Assembly (NCBI GenBank): GCA_023459055.1
Contig: JAEWVR010000005.1
Coordinates: 1 to 64,000, forward strand
Source: Fibrobacterota bacterium
Lineage (GTDB): Bacteria > Fibrobacterota > Chitinivibrionia > Chitinivibrionales > Chitinispirillaceae
Direction: 5' to 3'
Length of the DNA stretch: 64,000 nucleotides
Shown: positions 17,702-26,734 of the stretch, one piece after another
Layout of the letters: each line of letters begins with the position of its first letter
Position numbering within the stretch: the stretch's first letter is position 1
Translations under genes and position numbers: made by a program
Notes under the pieces: model-generated
Told to the model about the DNA's origin: nothing
The model's input: only the letters and a program-made list of their open reading frames with translations
The model's database searches: none

Positions 17702-17948
17702 AGCAGCTTTAATTAAGGAATTCGGTAAATCCGAGACAGATTCCGGCAACTCTGATGTACAGGTTGCACTTCTGACAGAGCGTATTAACCATCTTACTGA
17801 GCATCTTAAAGGAAACAAGAAAGATCATCATACTCGTTATGGTCTTCTTAAACTTGTTGGTCAGCGCAGATCACTTCTTGATTATATCATGAAAGTTGAT
17901 ATTGCCCGCTACCGTATACTTATCAAGAAATTGAGTATCAGAAAATAG
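17679..17948 (+). CDS. rpsO: 30S ribosomal protein S15
   Basis: An 89-aa S15 that binds the 16S rRNA central domain. Hallmarks are SGNSDVQVALLTERINHLTEH, KKDHHTRYGLLKLVGQRR and the end YRILIKKLSIRK. GAGGAG lies 8 nt before the ATG, within the ribF 3' end; the family length excludes the longer open frame from 17637. A strong terminator follows. Confidence 0.97.
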   Translation: MAVTKERKAALIKEFGKSETDSGNSDVQVALLTERINHLTEHLKGNKKDHHTRYGLLKLVGQRRSLLDYIMKVDIARYRILIKKLSIRK

Positions 17949-17990
17949 TTGATATATTCTGCTGTTGCATTTACAGTCTACGAATTTAGT

Positions 17991-18032
17991 ATGCAGTACG
18001 GGATCAAAAGTCCGGTACTGCATTGTCTTTTT
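17991..18032 (+). terminator. Intrinsic terminator after rpsO
   Basis: ATGCAGTAC-G-GGA (17991-18003) pairs with TCC-G-GTACTGCAT (18011-18023) with one G-G mismatch, followed by TGTCTTTTT. It separates the truB-ribF-rpsO transcript from pnp. Confidence 0.85.
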
Positions 18033-18107
18033 ACTACGGTAACAAAATATTAACCACAGAGAAGCAACGATCATAGCAAATCATTTTAAGAATACATTTA
18101 AGACAAA

Positions 18108-18134
18108 TACACTATTTTTAAATAGTGTACTTTC
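18108..18134. promoter_or_regulatory. Palindrome carrying the AAAGTACACT motif
   Basis: TACACTATTT (18108-18117) and AAATAGTGTA (18120-18129) form a perfect dyad with a 2-nt centre. Read on the minus strand, 18134-18120 is GAAAGTACACTATTT, identical over 15 nt to the dyad in front of abiEi (28744-28758). It is a candidate operator upstream of pnp. Confidence 0.45.
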
Positions 18135-18320
18135 AAAAAGCTTGAAATACTTTTTAAACAATCCCGGTTCTTTCGCGTTAACTTCGTGCCCCGTGATTAA
18201 GAATAATAGATCTTGTTTCTTTTCGGTTGGTATCATATCTCTAAATAAATCCGTTTACACAGGTAATTATTACGAACAAGCCTGAAGTAGCAGATGATTG
18301 GAGTGACCTGATGTTAATCT

Positions 18321-18400
18321 ATTGTGCGCAAAGAAGCTCACGTTTAGTACACCCTGAGTCAGGGGGTTACAAATCGATGTGCGCATCTTTTCGCAACAAT
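18321..18400 (+). ncRNA. Structured pnp 5' leader hairpin
   Basis: ATTGTGCGCAAAGA (18321-18334) pairs imperfectly with TCTTTTCGCAACAAT (18386-18400), enclosing a smaller CCCTGA/TCAGGG hairpin (18352-18364). pnp leaders in enterobacteria form a long RNase III-cleaved stem used for autoregulation; a similar role here is inference. Confidence 0.4.
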
Positions 18401-18477
18401 AATTTGACACACAGCAATACTTCATCGGGTGCTTCTTTGGGCCATTTTTTTATCAATCATTTACAGGAGTTGGCTTA

Positions 18478-20586
18478 ATGGCTCAAACAAACGTAGAAGC
18501 CGAAGTTGCAGGTATTAAGGTTTCAATCGAAACCGGTCGTATCGCAAAACAGGCAGCAGGTTCTGCAATAGTGCGCATTGGTGACACAATGGTACTGGCT
18601 ACAGTATGTAGCGGCAGAGAATCCGACAGCGCAGATTTCTTCCCGTTGTCAGTTGACTATATCGAAAAATCGTATGCAGCAGGTAAAATCCCCGGTGGAT
18701 TTGTTAAACGTGAAGGACGCCCGAGTGAAAAAGAAATTCTCAGTGCCCGTATCGTTGACCGTCCGATTCGCCCTCTCTTCCCTGATGGTTTCAGGAATGA
18801 GGTTCAGATCGTATGTACCGTTATCTCTGCAGATGAACATTACGATGCAGACGTGCTTGCAGTTACGGCTGCATCAAGCGCACTATGCCTGTCAGATCTT
18901 CCATTCATAGAACCTGTTGCAGCAGTTCGTATCGGAATGATCGACGGTAAGTTCAAAGTATTCCCTACTCTTGAAGAAACAGAAGCCGGGCTTCTTGACA
19001 TGGTCGTAGCAGGTACCGAGAGTTCAATCATGATGGTTGAGGGTGGTGCGTGCGAACTCTCTGAAGCACAGATGGTTGATGCAATAATGCTTGCACATTC
19101 CGAAATCAAAAAGATAGTCGCACTTCAAAAAGATCTTCTTGTAAAGGCTGGAAGAGATCAGGTTAAGTCATTCACTCCTCCTGAGCAGGATCAGGCCCTC
19201 ATAGCAGCAGTAAAGTCTTTTATCGATGGTAAACTTCATGATATCAGCTTTAACGGTGACAAGAAAACCCGTTACAGTGGTGTTGACAAACTTCTTGAAG
19301 AAACAAAAGCAGCACTTGCTGAACAGTTCCCCGAAAAAGAGGAAGCTATCGGCATGATCTTCCACGACCTCGAACGTCAGGATATCCGCGAGACAATTCT
19401 TGCAACAGGCAAGCGTATCGGCGGAAGAGCTTGTGATGAGATCAGAAAAATTACCTGTGAACTTGATATTCTTCCGCGGGCACATGGATCAGCTCTCTTT
19501 ACAAGAGGTGAGACACAATCTTTAAGCGCTGCGACTCTTGGAACAAAGCTTGACGAACAGCACATTGATAATATTCAGGGACAGTACGACAAATCATACA
19601 TGCTGCACTACAATTTTCCACCGTACTCGGTTGGTGAATGTAAGCGCATGGGTTCTGTTGGCCGTCGTGAGATCGGTCATGGACATCTTGCAGAACGTTC
19701 AATCGCACCGGTACTTCCCGACGAAAAAAGTTTTCCATATACAATCCGTGTCGTTTCAGAAATCATGGAATCAAACGGATCATCATCTATGGCAACCGTC
19801 TGCTGTTCATCACTGTCACTTATGGCAGCTGGTGTTCCGATTAAAGGTCATGTTGCAGGTGTTGCAATGGGACTTATTAAAGAGGGTGATCAGGTAGCAA
19901 TCCTTACTGATATCCTTGGAACCGAAGACCATGTAGGTGATATGGATTTCAAAGTTGCGGGTACCCGTGATGGTGTTACAGCGATTCAGATGGATATCAA
20001 GATTTTTGGTATCACACCGGAAATTATGAAGGAAGCGCTTGCGAAGGCACTTACTGCACGTCTCAAGATTATTGGTATTATGGAACAGGCTCTTCCTGCA
20101 TCACGTAAAGAGATGTCTCCATTTGCTCCACGTGTTACCACAATAACAATTGACAAAGAAAAAATCCGTGAGATCATCGGCCCTGGAGGCAAAATGATCC
20201 GCGAAATTCAGGAAACGACAGGTACAACGATCAATATCAACGATGATGGCGTTATTTCTGTTGCTGCTGCAAACAAGGAATCCCGAGATGCAGCACTTCG
20301 CAAAATCAAAGGTATTGTTGCAGAACCTGAGCTTAACGCAGTATACGATGCAATTGTAAAGACCATCGTTGAATTCGGTGCATTTGTCGAGTTCCTTCCT
20401 GGTAAAGAGGGTCTGATTCATATTTCTGAACTTGATCACAAGCGCGTCGCACGGGTTGAGGACATCCTCAGTCTTGGTGACAATGTACGTGTCAAGTTGA
20501 TCGGATTTGACAGATTCGGAAAAGTAAAACTCAGCCGTAAGGCACTTATTCCAATGCCTCAGCAGCAGGATGAACCTCAGCAGTAA
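18478..20586 (+). CDS. pnp: Polyribonucleotide nucleotidyltransferase (PNPase)
   Basis: A 702-aa PNPase, the phosphorolytic 3'-5' exoribonuclease of the RNA degradosome. Two RNase PH-like domains are present: the first with FVKREGRPSEKEILSARIVD and RPIRPLFPDGFRNEV, the second with RGETQSLSAATLGT, RREIGHGHLAER and the metal-binding DILGTEDHVGDMDFKVAGT. They are followed by a KH domain (EIIGPGGKMIREIQ) and an S1 domain (GAFVEFLPGKEGLIHISEL). AGGAG precedes the ATG at good spacing. The leader is long and structured. Confidence 0.97.
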   Translation: MAQTNVEAEVAGIKVSIETGRIAKQAAGSAIVRIGDTMVLATVCSGRESDSADFFPLSVDYIEKSYAAGKIPGGFVKREGRPSEKEILSARIVDRPIRPLFPDGFRNEVQIVCTVISADEHYDADVLAVTAASSALCLSDLPFIEPVAAVRIGMIDGKFKVFPTLEETEAGLLDMVVAGTESSIMMVEGGACELSEAQMVDAIMLAHSEIKKIVALQKDLLVKAGRDQVKSFTPPEQDQALIAAVKSFIDGKLHDISFNGDKKTRYSGVDKLLEETKAALAEQFPEKEEAIGMIFHDLERQDIRETILATGKRIGGRACDEIRKITCELDILPRAHGSALFTRGETQSLSAATLGTKLDEQHIDNIQGQYDKSYMLHYNFPPYSVGECKRMGSVGRREIGHGHLAERSIAPVLPDEKSFPYTIRVVSEIMESNGSSSMATVCCSSLSLMAAGVPIKGHVAGVAMGLIKEGDQVAILTDILGTEDHVGDMDFKVAGTRDGVTAIQMDIKIFGITPEIMKEALAKALTARLKIIGIMEQALPASRKEMSPFAPRVTTITIDKEKIREIIGPGGKMIREIQETTGTTININDDGVISVAAANKESRDAALRKIKGIVAEPELNAVYDAIVKTIVEFGAFVEFLPGKEGLIHISELDHKRVARVEDILSLGDNVRVKLIGFDRFGKVKLSRKALIPMPQQQDEPQQ

Positions 20587-20616
20587 TTGTTCTGATGATA
20601 TCGTTTTGAATTAATC

Positions 20617-20645
20617 AAGGGCACTATTTTCAATAGTGCCCTTTT
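20617..20645 (+). terminator. Intrinsic terminator after pnp
   Basis: A perfect 12-bp stem AAGGGCACTATT (20617-20628) / AATAGTGCCCTT (20632-20643) with a 3-nt loop continues into TT. It ends the pnp transcript 30 bp after the stop codon. Confidence 0.85.
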
Positions 20646-20723
20646 GTGTATATGAGATATGGACATCGCCACCTGATTGACAGAATATCGGGTTATTTTC
20701 CATTAAGGAGTTCTTTTTACAAT

Positions 20724-21179
20724 ATGTCAAACTCAGTTTCAATAATCGCCAAACGTCTCGAGCACGCATCAGATCTTCCTTTACCAAAGCGAATGACCCC
20801 AGGATCAAGCGGGTGTGATATCTGTGCGGCAATTGATAAAGATATAATTATTGATGCAGGCGGACGGTCACTTATCCCGACCGGTTTCTGTTTTGAAATA
20901 CCACTTGGCTATGAGATTCAGGTACGCCCCCGCAGCGGTCTGGCGTTTAAATCCGGGGTTACTATACTTAATGCACCTGGTACCATCGACGCAGATTATC
21001 GTGGTGAGGTAAAAATTATTCTTGTAAACTTTGGTACTGAGCCTTTTACTGTAAAGCACGGCGATCGCATTGCACAACTGGTTCCGATGAAGGTTCCTGA
21101 GACTGTTGACTTTACAGAAAGCGATTCAATTGCGGATTCTTCACGAGGTGCGGGAGGGTTTGGTCATACCGGGGTGTAG
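20724..21179 (+). CDS. dut: dUTP diphosphatase
   Basis: A 151-aa trimeric dUTPase that hydrolyses dUTP to dUMP, limiting uracil incorporation and feeding dTMP synthesis. All five family motifs are recognisable: GSSGCDICAA, RPRSGLAFKSG, LNAPGTIDADYRGE, RIAQLVPMK and the C-terminal P-loop-like RGAGGFGHTG. AAGGAG lies 13 nt before the ATG at 20724; an upstream reading from 20646 would run through the pnp terminator. Its 3' neighbour is the Wadjet operon, so dut marks the chromosomal edge of the defence island. Confidence 0.95.
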   Translation: MSNSVSIIAKRLEHASDLPLPKRMTPGSSGCDICAAIDKDIIIDAGGRSLIPTGFCFEIPLGYEIQVRPRSGLAFKSGVTILNAPGTIDADYRGEVKIILVNFGTEPFTVKHGDRIAQLVPMKVPETVDFTESDSIADSSRGAGGFGHTGV

Positions 21180-21292
21180 TGTTACATCCGGATTATGCAA
21201 TTAAAAATTGAATATCTACAGATGCAGCCATTTTGTATTTTTCCAATTATAATCCTAATCAGGTCTGTATCGAAAGCTTTTTTAGATTAAAC

Positions 21293-22747
21293 ATGAGCAC
21301 CTCTTATACCAGTCTCAATCAACTATTCAAAATACACCCCTCATGGCGACTCCTGAGAGCTGAGAATGCGCCACTTATCCTCTCTTTTCTTGACAAAGTA
21401 TTTGTGCAGCCAAATGTACGCTTTATGACTCAGTCAGATCTGGTTTCCAAACTTGACGATACCCTGTATCAGCTCCGGATCAGTGAAGGACCAGAGAGTT
21501 TTCCACGATCTGCACAGGCGTATCTGGATGACTGGGCACAGAACGAAAAAGGATGGCTACGTAAGTACTATCCGGTTGGTTCTGATGAACCTCATTTTGA
21601 CCTCACACCCTCAACAGAAAAAGTGCTCACCTGGGTGGAAAGTCTGACCGGCAGATCGTTTATCGGAACAGAATCCCGACTGCTTACCATTTTTGAACTG
21701 CTTAAACAGATGGTCCTCGGAACCGAAACCGATGCAGAAACACGTATTGCGGAACTTGAAAAACGTAAAGCCGACCTTGATACCGAAATTGAGGCAATAA
21801 AAAGCGGTAATATGGTACTCATGGATGAAACGTCGATTCGCGACCGGTTCATGCAGTTCAGTACAATGGCTCGTGAACTTCTAAGTGATTTCAGAGCGGT
21901 TGAACACAATTTCCGTCTGCTTGACAGTCAGGTCCGCGAAAAAATTGCCACCTGGGATGGAACAAAAGGTGCGCTGCTTGAACAGATTTTCGGCGACCGT
22001 GATGTCATCGTGGACTCCGATCAGGGGAGAAGCTTTAAAGCATTCTTTGATTTTCTGATGTCTTCCAGCAGTCAGGAGGAGTTTACATCACTACTGGATA
22101 AGGTTTTTTCAATGGATGCGCTTACGGCGTTTACACAAGACCGGAGACTGCGTCGTATCCATTTTGACTGGCTTGAAGCCGGGGAGCATACACAGCGAAC
22201 TGTTGCCAGTTTATCGCAGCAGCTGCGCCGGTATCTTGACAATCAGGCATATCTGGAAAATAAACGGATAATGGAAATTCTGGACAGCATTGCTCAGGGG
22301 GCATTACAGGTCAAAGAAAATATGCCAAAGGGGAATTTTATGACCGTTGATGAGCCTGCCCCGGACATTCATCTGCCAATGGAACGTCCGCTCTATACTC
22401 CCCCACTAAAAGTGACCATTGATTCTATAGTACAGGAAGCAGTTGAAGAGGGAATTGATCTTCAGGCGCTTTACGATCAGGTATATGTTGACAAAAAAGT
22501 ACTTCACGCACACATACTGAAAGAGCTGCAATCACATAGTCAGGTAACCCTGAGTGCAGTCATTGAAAAGCATCCCCTTTCGAAAGGGCTGGCAGAACTG
22601 GTCACCTATCTTGCAATTGCAAGCGAGAACAGGTTTACCATCTTTAATGATCTTCACAGTGAAGAGATCCGGTGGCTTGACAGTAACGGTATCGAGAAAA
22701 AAGCACGTTTACCACAAGTGATATTTAACAGGAATAATCATGGCTGA
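21293..22747 (+). CDS. jetA: Wadjet protein JetA (DUF3375, kleisin-like)
   Basis: A ~484-aa DUF3375 protein, the kleisin/MukF-like subunit of the Wadjet SMC complex. The N-terminus (YTSLNQLFKIHPSWRLLRAE) and the long central helices (about 145-240) followed by a winged-helix-like C-terminal half fit the family. I prefer ATG 21293 over the TTG at 21233, although no strong ribosome-binding site is visible. It overlaps jetB by 8 nt. With jetB, jetC and jetD in the canonical order it forms a complete type I Wadjet operon. JetABC extrudes DNA loops and JetD then cleaves circular plasmids. Confidence 0.88.
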   Translation: MSTSYTSLNQLFKIHPSWRLLRAENAPLILSFLDKVFVQPNVRFMTQSDLVSKLDDTLYQLRISEGPESFPRSAQAYLDDWAQNEKGWLRKYYPVGSDEPHFDLTPSTEKVLTWVESLTGRSFIGTESRLLTIFELLKQMVLGTETDAETRIAELEKRKADLDTEIEAIKSGNMVLMDETSIRDRFMQFSTMARELLSDFRAVEHNFRLLDSQVREKIATWDGTKGALLEQIFGDRDVIVDSDQGRSFKAFFDFLMSSSSQEEFTSLLDKVFSMDALTAFTQDRRLRRIHFDWLEAGEHTQRTVASLSQQLRRYLDNQAYLENKRIMEILDSIAQGALQVKENMPKGNFMTVDEPAPDIHLPMERPLYTPPLKVTIDSIVQEAVEEGIDLQALYDQVYVDKKVLHAHILKELQSHSQVTLSAVIEKHPLSKGLAELVTYLAIASENRFTIFNDLHSEEIRWLDSNGIEKKARLPQVIFNRNNHG

Positions 22748-23354
22748 GACTGAAACGACAGACGTAAACAATAGTTTTTCGGTAGTTCTGATCACACTTT
22801 TAAAAGGTGTCGTTTATGCCGATGAGAATGTCAGACTCTGGCAGAATCTTCTGTCATTACAGGCACGGATACGGGATTATGTCAGGGAAATCGGCCTGGA
22901 ATTGATCGTCGTTGAAGACGAAGGTTTCGCGTGGCTTCAGACACTGACATCAAATGAAAATGTCCCTGAATTGCCCCGGTTGGTAATGAAGCGACAATTG
23001 TCCTACCCGGTCAGCCTTCTCATCGCATTATTACGGCGTAAACTTGTCGAACATGATGCAACCAGTGGCGAAATCCGTCTTATCCTCAGCAGGGATGAGA
23101 TCGTTGAGATGATGAGGACGTTTTTGTCAACAGGATCAAACGAAGCGCGGCTTGTCGATCAGATCGATACGTATATCAACAAGGTAATCGAACTCGGGTT
23201 TGTGCGTCGTTTACGCACCGAAAATAACAAAATCGAAGTCCGCCGACTGCTCAAAGCCTTCGTTGATGCTCAATGGCTGAATGATTTTGATACACGGTTA
23301 CAAGCGTACCAGTCCTCAGAACTGACCGGTGCAACCAGCGGGAAAGAGGATTGA
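22740..23354 (+). CDS. jetB: Wadjet protein JetB (DUF4194, MukE-like)
   Basis: A 204-aa DUF4194 protein, the MukE-like winged-helix (KITE) subunit that bridges the kleisin and SMC proteins. Family-like segments include ARIRDYVREIGLELIVVEDEGFAWLQ-type beta-wing sequence (about 42-70), RLVMKRQLSYPVSLLIALLR and LGFVRRLRTENNKIEVRRLL. It overlaps jetA by 8 nt and ends within 3 nt of the jetC start, consistent with stoichiometric co-translation. Plasmid interference is its only known context. Confidence 0.88.
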   Translation: MAETETTDVNNSFSVVLITLLKGVVYADENVRLWQNLLSLQARIRDYVREIGLELIVVEDEGFAWLQTLTSNENVPELPRLVMKRQLSYPVSLLIALLRRKLVEHDATSGEIRLILSRDEIVEMMRTFLSTGSNEARLVDQIDTYINKVIELGFVRRLRTENNKIEVRRLLKAFVDAQWLNDFDTRLQAYQSSELTGATSGKED

Positions 23355-23356
23355 GT

Positions 23357-26300
23357 ATGGATAATCAGCTGTCGTTCGGGTTTGATACCAATGATGAACT
23401 TGCCGGATTTCGCCTTGCACGGGTGGAAGTATACAACTGGGGAACATTCCATGAAAAGGTGTGGTCGCTTACACCACAAGGTCAGAATGCACTGCTTACG
23501 GGTGATATCGGATCCGGAAAATCCACACTTGTCGATGCAATAACCACACTGCTTGTTCCGGCACACCGGATCTCCTACAACAAAGCAGCTGGTGCAGAAA
23601 GTAAAGAGCGGTCGCTACGGTCCTACGTGCAGGGATATTACAAATCGGAGCGTACTGATGGAGGCTATGGGGCAAAACCGGTTGCATTACGTGATCAGAA
23701 CTGCTACTCGGTTATTCTTGGTGTTTTTAAAAACACCGGGTATGTTCAAACGGTAACGCTCGCTCAGGTATTCTGGCAAAAAGAACTTCAGGGGCAGCCA
23801 AACCGTTTTTTTATTGTTGCTGATGGCGAATTGAACATTGCGGAACATTTTTCAAATTTTGGAAGCGACATAAAAAACCTGAAAAAGAAGCTGAAAAATA
23901 TCAGTTTTATTGACGATGTCTTCGAGAGCTTCCCTCCCTACTGTGCATCATTCAGAAGACGATTCGGTATTGAGAATGAGCAGGCAATGGAGCTGTTTCA
24001 TCAGACAGTTTCCATGAAATCCGTTGGTAACCTGACCGATTTTGTCCGTTCACACATGCTTGAACCGTTTGAAATCGAACCAAGAATCGCAGCTTTAATC
24101 ACTCATTTTGATGATCTCAGCCGGGCCCATGATGCTGTTTTAAAAGCAAAACGACAACTTGAACTTCTTCATCCGATCAGTGCGGATCTGGATAAACATG
24201 CATCGGTATCATCACAAAAGGGGAACCTTTTAGGGTGCCGGGACAGTTTACGTACCTATTTTTCAATGATAAAAGCAGATCTGCTGGAAAAACGAATCGG
24301 AAATCTCAGTGAAGATCACCGCCGCCTGACAGCGCGAATTGATCAGTTAAAAGAGCAGTATACTCATCACCATGCGGAAAGAGACCGTCTTCGACAGGCA
24401 ATTGCAGAAAATGGTGGCGACCGTCTCGAAAGACTTAAATCTGATATTCAGACACTTATAGAGAAGAAAACATCACGGCTGCAGAAATCTGAGGTGTATC
24501 TGTCGCTTCTTGAGCAGCTGGAATTACAGGTATCCATCACTCTGGAATCATTTGTAAACAATCAATTATACGCATCCTATCAATTGACTGAATATGAGCA
24601 AAAAGAAGTCAATCTTCAAAACAGACGTACAGAAACGGAAGTTGCACTTCGAACGGAACGGGATAAACACAGTGAAATTGTCAAAGAACTGGAGTCACTG
24701 AAAACTCGTAGAAGTAATATCGACTCACGACAGATTGAGATACGTAAAAGCATGTGTGCAGATCTCGGACTTAACGAAGATGAAGTACCATTTATTGGAG
24801 AACTCCTGCAGGTACGCCCCGAAGATGCCAAATGGGAAGGTGCTATCGAGCGGCTGCTTCGTAATTTTGGTTTGTCACTGCTAGTCCCGGAACGTCTGTA
24901 TGCTCAGGTGACTGACTGGGTCGAAAAGACCAATCTTCGCGGCCGGATTGTTTACTTTAAAGTATCTGATAAACAGCAGGATAATGATTCAGTAAATCTA
25001 CATTCAGATTCACTGGTGTACAAACTATCGATCAAACCGGATAGTGAGTTTTACACCTGGGTGGAAACGGAGATCCGCAGACGGTTTGATTATGTCTGCT
25101 GCTTGACAATGGATCATTTCCGCCGTGAAAAACAGGCTATTACTCTTTCGGGCCAGATTAAGGGTACAGGGAACCGTCATGAGAAGGATGACCGTCACGA
25201 CCTTCAGGACCGCAGCAGATTCATTCTTGGCTGGAGTAATGAAGCAAAAATCAAACTGCTTGACAAGCAACGGGATGGTCTGGAAAAAGAGATTCAGCGG
25301 ATTGCAGTATTGATTGTTTCGCTCGATGATGAAAGAAAAAAGTACGATCGCGAAAAGACACTTTTTGTCAAGCTACAGGGGTATTCCAGATTTGATGAAA
25401 TCGACTGGCAGCCAGTTGCACTTCAGATTGATGAACTGGAGCGTGAACGAAAAGAGATTGAAAACACATCAGATATTCTCAGGACACTTCAGGTACAACT
25501 GGTGCAGCTGGAAACGGTAATAAAAGAAAAAGACGCACTACTTGACAATGAGAAAGACGAGAAGTCAAAGAATGAGGAAAAACAGAATCATGCACTGGAG
25601 CTTTTAAGGCAGTGTCAGGAGCTATTAAGTGATGAAGCCCGGGAAAAAGTAAACCCGCTTCTAGATCAGCTTAACAATATGCGAAATGAAGTTCTCGCAG
25701 ATCGTCAACTTACCGTGGAATCAATTGATAATCGTCAGACTGAGATGCGCGAGTGGCTTCAGAAGAAAATTGACAATGAAGACAAACGGCTTAAAGCCCT
25801 TGAAGAGCGCATTATTAAAAATATGGAAGGGTATCGTAGGGACTTTGTTGCCGAAACCAATGAAGTTGATGCAAGAATTGAATCCGGACCGGAATTCAAA
25901 AAAATGCTGGAGCAGCTCAAGGCTGATGATCTGCCCAAATTTGAATCACGATTCAAAGCCCTTCTGAATGAAAATACCATACGTGAAATCGCAAATTTCC
26001 AGTCGCAGCTCAACAGAGAACGCCAGGATATCAAAGAGCGGATCGATAGAATAAATCAATCCCTGGCAGGTATCGAGTATAACCGGGGACGATATATCGT
26101 TTTGGAGGATCAGGTAACAACCGATATTGAAATACGGGATTTCCAGCAATCGCTCCGCGCCTGTACTGAAGGAAGTCTTACCGGTTCGGAGGAGGAACAG
26201 TATGCAGAAAGCAAGTTTCTCCAGGTCAAGGCAATTATTGACCGGTTCCGTGGCCGTGAGGGGTCGACTGATGTTGACAAGCGCTGGACACTGAAAGTCA

Positions 26301-26734
26301 CTGACGTCCGCAACTGGTTTGTATTTACAGCATCGGAACGATGGATCGAGGATAATACCGAATATGAGCACTATACCGATTCAGCTGGAAAATCTGGTGG
26401 ACAGAAAGAGAAGCTGGCCTATACGGTGCTTGCAGCAAGTCTTGCATATCAGTTCGGTCTTGAATGGGGCGAGGTCCGCTCACGTAGTTTCCGGTTTGTA
26501 GTTATCGATGAAGCATTCGGTCGCGGTTCCGATGAGTCAACACGATTCGGTCTGGAGCTCTTTAAAAAACTCAACCTGCAATTATTGATTGTCACTCCTT
26601 TGCAGAAGATTCATATCATCGAACCTTATGTGTCAAGTGTCGGGTTTGTCTATAATCCCGAAGGACGAGAATCGCTTTTACGCAATCTCACGATTGAAGA
26701 GTACAGAGCAGAAAAAGAAGCAACCGTGCAATGA
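23357..26734 (+). CDS. jetC: Wadjet protein JetC (SMC/MukB-like ATPase)
   Basis: A 1125-aa SMC-like ATPase, the motor of the Wadjet complex. Walker A GDIGSGKST sits at about residues 49-57. Long coiled-coil arms (about 260-430 and 620-930) flank a hinge-like globular region (about 440-600). The C-terminal head has the ABC signature KSGGQKEKLAY and Walker B FRFVVIDEAFGRG followed by a VTPLQKIHIIEPY switch. ATG 23357 has AAAGAGG at good spacing; a TTG two codons earlier overlaps the jetB stop. It overlaps jetD by ATGA. Residues essential for ATP hydrolysis appear intact, so it should be functional. Confidence 0.92.
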   Translation: MDNQLSFGFDTNDELAGFRLARVEVYNWGTFHEKVWSLTPQGQNALLTGDIGSGKSTLVDAITTLLVPAHRISYNKAAGAESKERSLRSYVQGYYKSERTDGGYGAKPVALRDQNCYSVILGVFKNTGYVQTVTLAQVFWQKELQGQPNRFFIVADGELNIAEHFSNFGSDIKNLKKKLKNISFIDDVFESFPPYCASFRRRFGIENEQAMELFHQTVSMKSVGNLTDFVRSHMLEPFEIEPRIAALITHFDDLSRAHDAVLKAKRQLELLHPISADLDKHASVSSQKGNLLGCRDSLRTYFSMIKADLLEKRIGNLSEDHRRLTARIDQLKEQYTHHHAERDRLRQAIAENGGDRLERLKSDIQTLIEKKTSRLQKSEVYLSLLEQLELQVSITLESFVNNQLYASYQLTEYEQKEVNLQNRRTETEVALRTERDKHSEIVKELESLKTRRSNIDSRQIEIRKSMCADLGLNEDEVPFIGELLQVRPEDAKWEGAIERLLRNFGLSLLVPERLYAQVTDWVEKTNLRGRIVYFKVSDKQQDNDSVNLHSDSLVYKLSIKPDSEFYTWVETEIRRRFDYVCCLTMDHFRREKQAITLSGQIKGTGNRHEKDDRHDLQDRSRFILGWSNEAKIKLLDKQRDGLEKEIQRIAVLIVSLDDERKKYDREKTLFVKLQGYSRFDEIDWQPVALQIDELERERKEIENTSDILRTLQVQLVQLETVIKEKDALLDNEKDEKSKNEEKQNHALELLRQCQELLSDEAREKVNPLLDQLNNMRNEVLADRQLTVESIDNRQTEMREWLQKKIDNEDKRLKALEERIIKNMEGYRRDFVAETNEVDARIESGPEFKKMLEQLKADDLPKFESRFKALLNENTIREIANFQSQLNRERQDIKERIDRINQSLAGIEYNRGRYIVLEDQVTTDIEIRDFQQSLRACTEGSLTGSEEEQYAESKFLQVKAIIDRFRGREGSTDVDKRWTLKVTDVRNWFVFTASERWIEDNTEYEHYTDSAGKSGGQKEKLAYTVLAASLAYQFGLEWGEVRSRSFRFVVIDEAFGRGSDESTRFGLELFKKLNLQLLIVTPLQKIHIIEPYVSSVGFVYNPEGRESLLRNLTIEEYRAEKEATVQ

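Larger units (their letters stand above)
18033..18477. other. Long pnp leader/promoter region
   Basis: No gene is supported between the rpsO terminator and pnp (about 445 bp). It contains a perfect 10-bp palindrome (18108-18129), an extended imperfect hairpin (18321-18400), and the pnp ribosome-binding site ACAGGAG (about 18465). A promoter for pnp must lie here; TTGACA at 18404 is a candidate -35, but I see no good -10 partner. Confidence 0.5.

Noticed and set aside
21233..21292. TTG start extending JetA by 20 residues
   Set aside because: No ribosome-binding site; the extension is not family-like, and ATG 21293 gives normal DUF3375 length.
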